Of a stretch of 64,000 nt of DNA, positions 8,983 through 16,897 are shown one piece after another (the stretch's first letter is position 1; the number at the start of each line of letters is the position of its first letter). The translations under genes and the position numbers were made by a program. This DNA is from Flammeovirga yaeyamensis. GTDB lineage: Bacteria; Bacteroidota; Bacteroidia; Cytophagales; Flammeovirgaceae. The notes under the pieces were generated by a model. It did no database searches and was not told the DNA's origin. It was given only the letters and a program-made list of their open reading frames with translations. Where the stretch lies: the NCBI RefSeq assembly GCF_018736045.1, contig NZ_CP076133.1, forward strand, positions 124,001-188,000. The letters are read 5' to 3'.

Positions 8983-9010
8983 AAACAATGGGTAATATCT
9001 CTTTATCCTA

Positions 9011-11452
9011 CTAGTTGTTTTTTCCAATGAACCCTGGGATGTTATACTTTACTTCTAAAGAGAATAATCTACCTGTTGGAGGTGCTGCTGTAAATTCTCT
9101 CATTTCCGTATTGAAAAGGTTCGTTACCATTCCAGCGACTGTTAAGTGGTCGTTTATTTTATATCCTGCTGAAATATCGAATGTGATAAATCCGCCTAGT
9201 GGACCATAGTTAAAAGCATTCGCGCTTCTTGCATTTTCAACTACTGGCACCCCTCTATACACTAAATCTTGTGTTTTGGCTGCAATCTGATAACTCGAGA
9301 AGTAATCGTATTCCTGTACCCAACGTGAGAATACTGTACCGAAGAATTTCTTACCATGATAATTGATGCCCATCGATGCTTTATTAGTAGGAGCATTAAT
9401 CAATAAGTCCAATGAATTCACTACGCCATCCTTATTAAAATCGTTTTCTTCGATGTTGTTTTCATCGATTTCATATCCAAAGTATGAATAGTTTAAAGTA
9501 GCACTCAATTTATCGCTGAAGTAATAGTTTACTCCTAAATCGAATCCATAAGTATCAAACTGACCGAAGTTCACGTAAGTAAATACCAAACCCTGCCAAG
9601 CATCATAAGCCGATTGTACGTTCTCGATAGGTTCATTTCCTCTTTTTGATGCTACACCAATATTTGTTACTGGGCTCAAGAAATTCTCCGACATATTGTA
9701 GTAAGCGTTGGCATCAATAAATAATTTATTCTTGATTGGCTGGCCTTTGTAACCTAACTCTATTGTCTGTAAACGTTCTACTTTTTGTTTTTCGACCATG
9801 CTTCCGTCTTCCATAGTAAATCCTTCAGCATTACCTAAAATTAGTCCACCGAATAAATCACCATACATGTTTAGAATTGTTGGTGCTGCAATACCTTGAC
9901 CGTAAGTTAAACGCACTGAGTTTTTACCAAATGTCTGCACCACAGCTGCCTTAGGAAGTACGTTAAAACCATATACTTGGTGATTATCTGCTCTCACTGC
10001 AGCTACAAATTTAGTACCTGTTGGCAGTTTCATTTCTGCTTGACCATACACCCCTGTTTGATCGATAGTGATGTAATCATTTTCGTCTTTATCCAATAAA
10101 TATGTGCCATGAGAATTGGCCATGTCTCTTTGCCATTGACCACCTACCACAAAGTTAAACAATCCGATTTCTTTATTGTATTGCACTTCTGCATTCCAAC
10201 GTTTAGAATCATCAATAAATTTAGCACTTTCGAAAGCTGCTTTTCTTGCTTCATCTTCAGATAAACCTGCACCAACACCTGCATAATACCCTTTAGTATA
10301 ATCTGAAATAGAATAAGTTTTATCTGTTTTTGATATCGTATGATATACTTGAGCAAAGAATCCTTTATAATTTAATTTGGCTTGTAAATAGTGTACTTGC
10401 CAATCGACTATCTGATTTCTACCCACATTGGTTGGGGCTAAATAGGTACTGTTACTACCTCCATAATTTAACGATAAATCCATATCATCAATAGGTGAAT
10501 AGATCACTGAAGCTTCTCCTCTCAAGAACTCGAAGTTTCTATCCAAGTCCAATTCTTCTACAGGATTCGTAGGTGTTAGGTACACCGAATCCACATATTC
10601 AAACTCTTCTCCTCTTGAGTATTCTGCCGTCACTTTATAAGCAAATTTATCGCTTACCTTTTCTGCGTGTCTTAATCTGGTAGAGAACATACTTTGGTTA
10701 CCCACGTTCATGGCAATAGTTGTTCCTTCGTGTTTACGTGGATCTTTAGTGATGGTGTTTAATAAACCGTTGTGCGCATTCGGACCGAACAAAGCCGCAT
10801 TAGGACCTAATACCAATTCTACTTGTTCGATATCTTCCTTTACGGTCGTATTCATTGGTCCCAATGGCAAGCCTGTAGCAATTAATGTCGATAATCTACC
10901 ATCAGTCATCTGTAAATTCTTAGCATTGAAGTTACTGTTAAAACCTCTCACATTAATACCATGACCAACAACACCCGCTCTAAAATAATCTACCCCTTTT
11001 TGTCTCGAAAGTAATTCTCCTGCCGTCATCGATGGCATTTGAGAGATGGTTTCTGCATTAATTACCTCAATAGTGGCAGGTGTTTCTGTTAGTTTTTCCG
11101 CCTTTCTAGAGCCAGAAATCACCACTTCATCAATCATAGTACTTGCTTCAACCATAGTAATACTAATATCAGAAATAGACTGATCTCCAACGGTCAATTT
11201 AGTGGTTTGTGTTTCAAAACCTATATAAGAAACTTCTATAGTCTGTTCACCTTTTGGAACGCCAGCTAACTGAAACATACCATCTGTTTTTGTTACTGTA
11301 ATCAATTTTGTTCCAACCACTTTTACAGTGGCACCAATTAAAGCTCCTCCATTGGAGTCTTCAATTTTACCTTTAATAGTTAAACCAGTTTGAGCATGAG
11401 ATTGAAATGCAAACAAAAGCATGCAGATCAAAGAGAGTAATAGATTTTTCAT
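9011..11452 (-). CDS. TonB-dependent receptor with carboxypeptidase-like N-terminal domain
   Basis: The 813-residue outer-membrane protein has a signal peptide (cleavage after about residue 20, HAQ), a carboxypeptidase D regulatory-like domain (about 24-110), a plug domain (about 115-230, with MPSMTAGELLSRQKGVDYF) and a beta-barrel ending in an aromatic-rich strand. No SusD partner is next to it, so it is not a classic Sus glycan pair; the size and plug resemble siderophore- or small-molecule-type receptors. It lies 73 bases after the symporter and 88 bases before the SDR gene. Together with them it suggests two-step import of an ester or acid across the outer and inner membranes. Confidence 0.9.
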   Translation of the reverse strand: MKNLLLSLICMLLFAFQSHAQTGLTIKGKIEDSNGGALIGATVKVVGTKLITVTKTDGMFQLAGVPKGEQTIEVSYIGFETQTTKLTVGDQSISDISITMVEASTMIDEVVISGSRKAEKLTETPATIEVINAETISQMPSMTAGELLSRQKGVDYFRAGVVGHGINVRGFNSNFNAKNLQMTDGRLSTLIATGLPLGPMNTTVKEDIEQVELVLGPNAALFGPNAHNGLLNTITKDPRKHEGTTIAMNVGNQSMFSTRLRHAEKVSDKFAYKVTAEYSRGEEFEYVDSVYLTPTNPVEELDLDRNFEFLRGEASVIYSPIDDMDLSLNYGGSNSTYLAPTNVGRNQIVDWQVHYLQAKLNYKGFFAQVYHTISKTDKTYSISDYTKGYYAGVGAGLSEDEARKAAFESAKFIDDSKRWNAEVQYNKEIGLFNFVVGGQWQRDMANSHGTYLLDKDENDYITIDQTGVYGQAEMKLPTGTKFVAAVRADNHQVYGFNVLPKAAVVQTFGKNSVRLTYGQGIAAPTILNMYGDLFGGLILGNAEGFTMEDGSMVEKQKVERLQTIELGYKGQPIKNKLFIDANAYYNMSENFLSPVTNIGVASKRGNEPIENVQSAYDAWQGLVFTYVNFGQFDTYGFDLGVNYYFSDKLSATLNYSYFGYEIDENNIEENDFNKDGVVNSLDLLINAPTNKASMGINYHGKKFFGTVFSRWVQEYDYFSSYQIAAKTQDLVYRGVPVVENARSANAFNYGPLGGFITFDISAGYKINDHLTVAGMVTNLFNTEMREFTAAPPTGRLFSLEVKYNIPGFIGKNN

Positions 11453-11525
11453 TTCAGTTTAGATAAATTACTTTAAATTAATAAAAATATGTTGGTTAGC
11501 TAGTTTAGTTGAAGTGAAATTAGTT

Positions 11526-13028
11526 TTATGAGGTTTCCACCTCTTTTATTTGTTCCGAAGATTTCGATAATCCTGTGATGAGATGTAGTACTACCGCTGA
11601 GCATATTGCAGTGATAATGGCAATGGCAGCTGCTACTCCAGGGTTCCTCACTTCCTCTTGCATATAGGGGGTGATCCTCCCATAATACAATCCAAAATGA
11701 ACAACCACTGCGATCACCGCACTCGACATGGCCACTTTTGCTTTTACTCTTGGAAAGAATAATCCACAAAGCACAGGTATAAAAGCTGCCGAGAAATAAG
11801 CATATACTCCATTTTGAGCAAAAATACCTACACTAAGATCTGGTGCGATTAATTGTTGATAAGAGAACCCGAATGAGGTAATCATTAAAAAGATGACTAC
11901 CCATTTTCTTGAGGCTAAATGTCCAGTTGAATTCTCATTTTTTGAACGATTAAAACGAGGCAATAGATCAAAACTTATGGTTGCAGTTAACGATTGAATC
12001 AATCCTTCCAGTGTCGACAAACCAGCAGATATTAATCCAATAGTGATGAAAAGCCCCAATCCATAAGGGAGTGTTTGATTTACATAGGTGGTCAGTACAT
12101 TGTCTAATGCAATTCCTTGATCATTAAAAGTGAGAGACGGGAATGATAAACGTGCATAGAAACCAATAAAGATGACACTAAAGAAAAGTATCTCGGTAAA
12201 AATGGCTACCCACAAGTATTTTTTGACTTCACTTTCCTTTTTTATCAATAATGATTTTGTAATGATGTGCGGTTGACAAACCACGGCAACACCCACAATC
12301 ACCTGACAAATTATCACCTCGAAAATATCTCTAAAAAGAGGGCTTTCGACATTGGTTAAAGAGACTAGATTTTGATCTATCTGTCCTAACTGATCGAAAA
12401 AGGAAACCTCTTGAATAAAATAGCGATAACCTGAAGCGAATAGGACGATAGAAATCACTATCATTAAAGACGCTTGCACCAAGTTGGTATAGACCATCGA
12501 ATTTGCTCCGCCAAAGCCTACATAAGTAAAAACAAAAAGTATAAAAGCTATTAATACAGGTAATTCGTTCACGCCTAAAATGGCTGCAATTACTTTAGAA
12601 ATACCTACACATATTAAAACCACAAAAGTGATTAACAATAGAGAAAGTACAGCAAATAAAGTAGTGAAGTTTTTGCTATTGTACTTCTTACCAATCCATT
12701 GTGCCATCGTTAAGGCTTTAATTTCTTTTCCTTCCTTACGAAACTTCTTTGTAAAGAAATAAAGACTTACTAATGTTCCTGCCGGTAAAAAAACACCTAA
12801 GGCTAGGAAGGCACTTAATCCATAATAAGCTACAAAACCAGGGTTGATAATAAAGGTGGCTGCACTTGTAATAGACGCCGCTAAAGACAACCCTAAGACC
12901 ACTGGAGAGAAGTGGATACTTCCCAAAGCAAAATCCTTAGACGTCTTCGTTCCTTTAGCACCGCGTATAGCAAAGTAAGCCATGAGTAACATGTATCCTA
13001 CAATACATAACCAACCCAATAGTTCCAT
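11526..13028 (-). CDS. Sodium:solute symporter (SSS family)
   Basis: The 500-residue protein is hydrophobic throughout with about 13 predicted membrane helices and SSS-family motifs, including LAASITSAATFIINPGF in the first sodium-binding region and GFGGANSMVYTNLVQ in helix 5-6. Relatives carry acetate, pantothenate, amino acids, sugars or other carboxylates with sodium. The substrate is not decidable from sequence; the neighbouring acyl-CoA ligase favours a carboxylate. It is the first gene of the leftward operon, and the three 21-bp repeats in front of it mark it as the likely direct target of the LytTR regulator. Confidence 0.88.
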   Translation of the reverse strand: MELLGWLCIVGYMLLMAYFAIRGAKGTKTSKDFALGSIHFSPVVLGLSLAASITSAATFIINPGFVAYYGLSAFLALGVFLPAGTLVSLYFFTKKFRKEGKEIKALTMAQWIGKKYNSKNFTTLFAVLSLLLITFVVLICVGISKVIAAILGVNELPVLIAFILFVFTYVGFGGANSMVYTNLVQASLMIVISIVLFASGYRYFIQEVSFFDQLGQIDQNLVSLTNVESPLFRDIFEVIICQVIVGVAVVCQPHIITKSLLIKKESEVKKYLWVAIFTEILFFSVIFIGFYARLSFPSLTFNDQGIALDNVLTTYVNQTLPYGLGLFITIGLISAGLSTLEGLIQSLTATISFDLLPRFNRSKNENSTGHLASRKWVVIFLMITSFGFSYQQLIAPDLSVGIFAQNGVYAYFSAAFIPVLCGLFFPRVKAKVAMSSAVIAVVVHFGLYYGRITPYMQEEVRNPGVAAAIAIITAICSAVVLHLITGLSKSSEQIKEVETS

Positions 13029-13088
13029 AATAGTATTAATTTTCTGTGTTGTTTATGTACTCAATGTAGATATTCTCATTCCTTACAT

Positions 13089-13151
13089 GCTTGATTTTCT
13101 TGTGAACATCAGATTCTTTTTGGTGAACGTTCGATTTTTTTAGGTGAGCAT
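13089..13151 (-). promoter_or_regulatory. Triple 21-bp direct repeat, likely LytTR operator
   Basis: On the minus strand three consecutive 21-base units (13151-13131, 13130-13110, 13109-13089) each begin a-(t/c)-g-(t/c)-TCAC and continue with an A-rich stretch; units 1 and 2 agree at 15 of 21 positions. The periodicity is exactly 21 bp, two DNA turns. LytTR response regulators (AlgR, AgrA, ComE type) bind direct repeats with this kind of spacing. The array lies 61-123 bases upstream of the symporter start and just after the histidine kinase gene, whose divergent partner is a LytTR regulator. Direct contact is inferred. Confidence 0.72.
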
Positions 13152-13155
13152 ATTT

Positions 13156-15162
13156 TTAGCTTTCCATTTTAGGTAATTGGAAACTGAACGTCATGCCTTT
13201 TTGATTCTCGTTGGGTAATAATTGAAGTGATGTTTGATGAATTTTAAAATAGCTTGCGCAGAGCGATAAGCCAATACCTATTCCTTTCTCTCCATCAGTT
13301 CCTAGTTTAGTATAGTAAATTTTATTTTTGATTTTCTCTATTTCATCATCAGTCATACCTATACCATTGTCCATGACGGCAATTTCCATATGCTGCTTAA
13401 TATTCTTGATTTTGATTTCTATTTCTCCATTTTCCGGACTGAACTTATAGGCATTATTCAATAGGTTCCTGATCACAAAATCGATCATTTTATAATCGCC
13501 ATAAACCATAGAGTTTTGAACCGATTTGTGGTACGTAAACTGAAGCGACTTTTTCTTAAAGGATGCGGTATAGAGTTCTTTGTTCTTTTCAATAATCTCA
13601 TCCATATCAAATAGCGATTTGTTGACTTGCCCTTCTTTGATTTGCATGGTCGACCATTCCAACAAATTCTCCAACAAAATAGAAAATTGTTGAAGCGTAT
13701 GATTGGTATCCAATGTCAATTCCTTTCTTTCCTCTTCCGTCAGTTTATCATAATGCTGAGAAAGTAAATTTAAATAGGAATCGAAAGTGGCTAATGGACT
13801 CCTTAAATCATGAGATATGATAGAAAATAATCGGTCTTTCAGGTTATTGAGTTTTTGTAAAGAAGCTTCTGATGTTCGTAGATCGGCCACTGTTTCTGCT
13901 AATTCTTTTGTTCTTGCGGCCACTTCCTCTTTCAACTTCACTTTCTGATTAGAAATCAAAAGCTGTTTCTCCAAATACATATTCTCTTTGATACGTTCTT
14001 TTTCCTTCACCTCATTTAAAAGCTGTTGTTGCGAACGTTTTAGACGATCTGCCAAACCAAAAGAAAAGAGAATCACTTGAGCGACTAAACCTACCTCCGT
14101 AAAATATTCTGTAAATGGCAGGTCAGAAAGTAGACTGACCTCATGCATAATCAAGATGATTGCCGCACATACAAACAGTATATTGGCCATAAAGAAATAA
14201 AAGGCGGACTTCTCTCCTTTTCGGTACACGATGAAGGAGAATAATAACATACTCGATAGAATGCAGGCTCCAATTAAGCCAATAAATACCGTAGCTTGTT
14301 TTAGGAAATCATAGTCTGTAAAGTAACTGATTAACCCCATCACTATAGGAATAATATAAAGCAAGGTAATGCCGTTTAAAAATGTATTTCCTAATGGCAA
14401 GTGCTTCTTTAAATTAAGGTATTCTTTAGTAAAAAAAGACCGAGCAATACCGGTTATCGGCACAATAAGTGTGAAACTATGAATATCCCAAATAGCAGCA
14501 TCAGACCATAATAACTTCCCACTTAAACGGTGAAAAAAGAGCAAGTACAAAGCACTCCCTACTACATTGACCACATAGTAAAAATAACTAATGTCTTTGA
14601 TGGCTAGAAAAATCATGAAGTTGTACAATGCCATGGCGATGATTACCCCAATAAACAGTGTATGTATATAGTTACGCTCCTCCTTTTCCAAAAGGTATTC
14701 CTCTTTCGGAAGCAAAGTAAAATCCAATGCCTTTCCTCCGTAAATACTCACATGTGGAATAAGCTGAACAATTATTTTTTCTGTTGATGATGGTAATAAG
14801 ACACTGTTATTCTCAAAAAAATCGTGGTAGGAATAAATATTACCATTCTTTCCAATTAGTTGAAGATTTGATGCATCATATACTAATATCTCCCCCCAAT
14901 TATTTGATGTAAATACCATTTCTTTTCCTACCTCATTCTGAGGAATTGTCACCAATAACCAAAGACAATCTTCGTTCGATAAATGACTCCTTTTCTGCAC
15001 CTGATTCGTATTTAAGGCACTCAACGCTTCCTTTATGGTCAACAGCGGAGCCTTGTCTTCGATAAGGGTAAAATCGATTTTTTCTGAAGGATGTTCATTG
15101 GCTAAAGTAGTAGAAATAAACATCAAAAAAATAATGGAAAAGAGAATAGATAGGTGCCTCAT
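13156..15162 (-). CDS. 7TM-DISM sensor histidine kinase
   Basis: The 668 residues comprise a signal peptide (to about 21), a periplasmic 7TMR-DISM extracellular sensor domain (about 30-155), seven membrane helices (about 165-372), a coiled-coil linker (about 375-440), a HisKA dimerisation domain with phosphoacceptor H451 in SIISHDLRSP, and a HATPase domain with the N box NLLNNAYKFSP and G box DNGIGM. 7TM-DISM domains in Bacteroidota often sense carbohydrates or small ligands. Only 86 bases separate its start from the divergent LytTR response regulator, its probable partner. It precedes the symporter/TonB operon, so it probably senses that operon's substrate. Confidence 0.9.
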   Translation of the reverse strand: MRHLSILFSIIFLMFISTTLANEHPSEKIDFTLIEDKAPLLTIKEALSALNTNQVQKRSHLSNEDCLWLLVTIPQNEVGKEMVFTSNNWGEILVYDASNLQLIGKNGNIYSYHDFFENNSVLLPSSTEKIIVQLIPHVSIYGGKALDFTLLPKEEYLLEKEERNYIHTLFIGVIIAMALYNFMIFLAIKDISYFYYVVNVVGSALYLLFFHRLSGKLLWSDAAIWDIHSFTLIVPITGIARSFFTKEYLNLKKHLPLGNTFLNGITLLYIIPIVMGLISYFTDYDFLKQATVFIGLIGACILSSMLLFSFIVYRKGEKSAFYFFMANILFVCAAIILIMHEVSLLSDLPFTEYFTEVGLVAQVILFSFGLADRLKRSQQQLLNEVKEKERIKENMYLEKQLLISNQKVKLKEEVAARTKELAETVADLRTSEASLQKLNNLKDRLFSIISHDLRSPLATFDSYLNLLSQHYDKLTEEERKELTLDTNHTLQQFSILLENLLEWSTMQIKEGQVNKSLFDMDEIIEKNKELYTASFKKKSLQFTYHKSVQNSMVYGDYKMIDFVIRNLLNNAYKFSPENGEIEIKIKNIKQHMEIAVMDNGIGMTDDEIEKIKNKIYYTKLGTDGEKGIGIGLSLCASYFKIHQTSLQLLPNENQKGMTFSFQLPKMES

Positions 15163-15248
15163 TATGAAAAAAGTATATGAGATGTTTAGGTAAATTAGTA
15201 ATTAATCATTAATATTCAAATACTATAATTTCATAACCGATAAATACA

Positions 15249-15977
15249 ATGCATAACATAAAGATTGTAATTGTAGAAGATGATTTAGTGATTAGCAAGA
15301 ACCTAAAATTCACTTTAGAAGACTTAGGTTTTGATGTTTTATCACTTTTTAAAAGTGGAGAAGAATTACTGGATCAATCTCAAGAACTTCCTGATGTTTA
15401 CCTTCTAGATATTGAACTAAAAGGCCCAATGAACGGCATTGAATTAGCCAAAAAGCTAAGAATGTCTTTTCAAGGACCTATCATTTTTATTACCTCCAAA
15501 AGTGAAGAAGAATTGTATCAAGAGGCCAAATCTGTCCGCCCTTCCGCATTTCTAAGAAAGCCTATTGATAAGAATATTTTACGTTCGAGTATTGAATTGG
15601 CCATACAACAATTAGAACATGTTACTCACGAAGAAATCTCTTCCAATACCTCTACTTTTGAGTTAGACGATGCCATTTTTGTGAAATCTAAAAATCGTTT
15701 GTTGAAGATTATCGTCAACGATATCAAAGTCATAAAAGCGAATGATATCTATGCTTTGATTGTGACGAAGGAAGGTCAGTTTTTAGTGAATTATTCCTTA
15801 AAATCTTTAGAAGAAAAATTATCAAAAGACGCATTCTTTAGAGTACACCGCTCCTACATTGTTAATCTAGAATCCATCGAAGGGATTGAAGACAATCATG
15901 TTTTAATTGATGGAGAATATATCCCCATCGGTAAAAAATACCGTGACCAATTAATGGGATTACTCAAAATATTATAA
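15249..15977 (+). CDS. LytTR-family response regulator
   Basis: At 242 residues it has a receiver domain (acid pocket D11 and D12, phosphoacceptor D54 in YLLDIEL, conserved K104 in LRKPID) and a LytTR DNA-binding domain (about 140-242) with the FFRVHRSYIVNLESI core and a C-terminal VLIDGEYIPIGKKYR strand. It is transcribed away from the histidine kinase next door and very likely receives its phosphate. The 21-bp repeat array at 13089-13151 is the best candidate binding site in the window, so it should activate the symporter to esterase operon. Confidence 0.93.
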   Translation: MHNIKIVIVEDDLVISKNLKFTLEDLGFDVLSLFKSGEELLDQSQELPDVYLLDIELKGPMNGIELAKKLRMSFQGPIIFITSKSEEELYQEAKSVRPSAFLRKPIDKNILRSSIELAIQQLEHVTHEEISSNTSTFELDDAIFVKSKNRLLKIIVNDIKVIKANDIYALIVTKEGQFLVNYSLKSLEEKLSKDAFFRVHRSYIVNLESIEGIEDNHVLIDGEYIPIGKKYRDQLMGLLKIL

Positions 15978-16109
15978 AGATCATTTGATCAATTTTAAGC
16001 ATAAAAATGTCCCCCAAAGTGTGTTATGGGGGACTAAGCATATAGTTAGTCTAGGTTGTTCATAGTAGCGACACAATGATGTGATCCTACAACATAATTT
16101 TCCTCATTA

Positions 16110-16691
16110 TTACTTTTTAGACCAGTTAATTGATTTATTAATCATCCATAAAAAACCAACTTCACCGGTCACTGTCACTGCGGTTTCCATACCGACTTTC
16201 CATCCTCGATTACCTATTGCATAATAAATATCTATCCAAGCATTACTCCTGTTCCAATCTTTCATCACATCGTAAGTGCTTGTAAATCCTACCGTATAAT
16301 TGAATCGGTTATAGGTCTGAATATCTACTCCAGAGACAAAACCAATATTTTCTAAGCGGTTTAAATCTTTTCTAATCGTTAAATAGGGCATAATTTTATC
16401 CGATACCTGATACCCATAACCCAATGAAAAAGAATAGTTTCCTTTCATTGCTGGATTTTGTGTATCTGTGGTCGGATTTACTGGAGACATCCAATCGTTT
16501 ACGCCAAAACGGACGTTTAGAAAGTGCCTTGAATCACTCTTCCCTAATTGTTGCCATGCAGAAAACTCATAGGACTGATCCCAACCTGCCAATTGAAAAA
16601 TGGTTACCTGTGCCTCTGCTTTTTGGGTGCTTCCCCATAATAGAAATAATAGCAATAACAGTTTTGCTGAACCCGTAGTTATTCTCCTCAT
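16110..16691 (-). CDS. Small outer-membrane beta-barrel-like protein, function unknown
   Basis: The 193-residue product has a signal peptide (cleavage near AEAQ, residue 28) and then alternating aromatic and polar strands with many Trp, Tyr and Gly residues, as in small 8-strand outer-membrane barrels. I recognise no specific family. It stands alone: the LytTR regulator ends 130 bases away on the opposite strand, and the next gene upstream diverges. The start MRRITTG is kept because a clean hydrophobic core follows directly. Confidence 0.6.
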   Translation of the reverse strand: MRRITTGSAKLLLLLFLLWGSTQKAEAQVTIFQLAGWDQSYEFSAWQQLGKSDSRHFLNVRFGVNDWMSPVNPTTDTQNPAMKGNYSFSLGYGYQVSDKIMPYLTIRKDLNRLENIGFVSGVDIQTYNRFNYTVGFTSTYDVMKDWNRSNAWIDIYYAIGNRGWKVGMETAVTVTGEVGFLWMINKSINWSKK

Positions 16692-16897
16692 ATAATAGTA
16701 ATGATAATTTGTTCAATCGTTTGAATAGTTACGGTAAAAAATAAAAAAGAGTTCAGATTATTCTGATAATGAATGCTAATACATATAGGGATTTGGTTTT
16801 TCAATGGGTTGTGTATTTCTGATAGAGGTATAAATAATTGTTTTTTGTATTATTGCATTACTTTGATTATCAAACTAAAACTCTTTCGATTTCTACC

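Noticed and set aside
10710-10964. 84-codon plus-strand frame inside the TonB receptor
   Set aside because: Antisense shadow of the receptor with no supporting signals.
11500-11769. 89-codon minus-strand frame at the end of the symporter
   Set aside because: Overlaps the symporter in another frame with no independent evidence.
16010-16033. TCCCCCA/TGGGGGA hairpin after the LytTR regulator
   Set aside because: No T-run follows on the plus strand, so it was not called a terminator.
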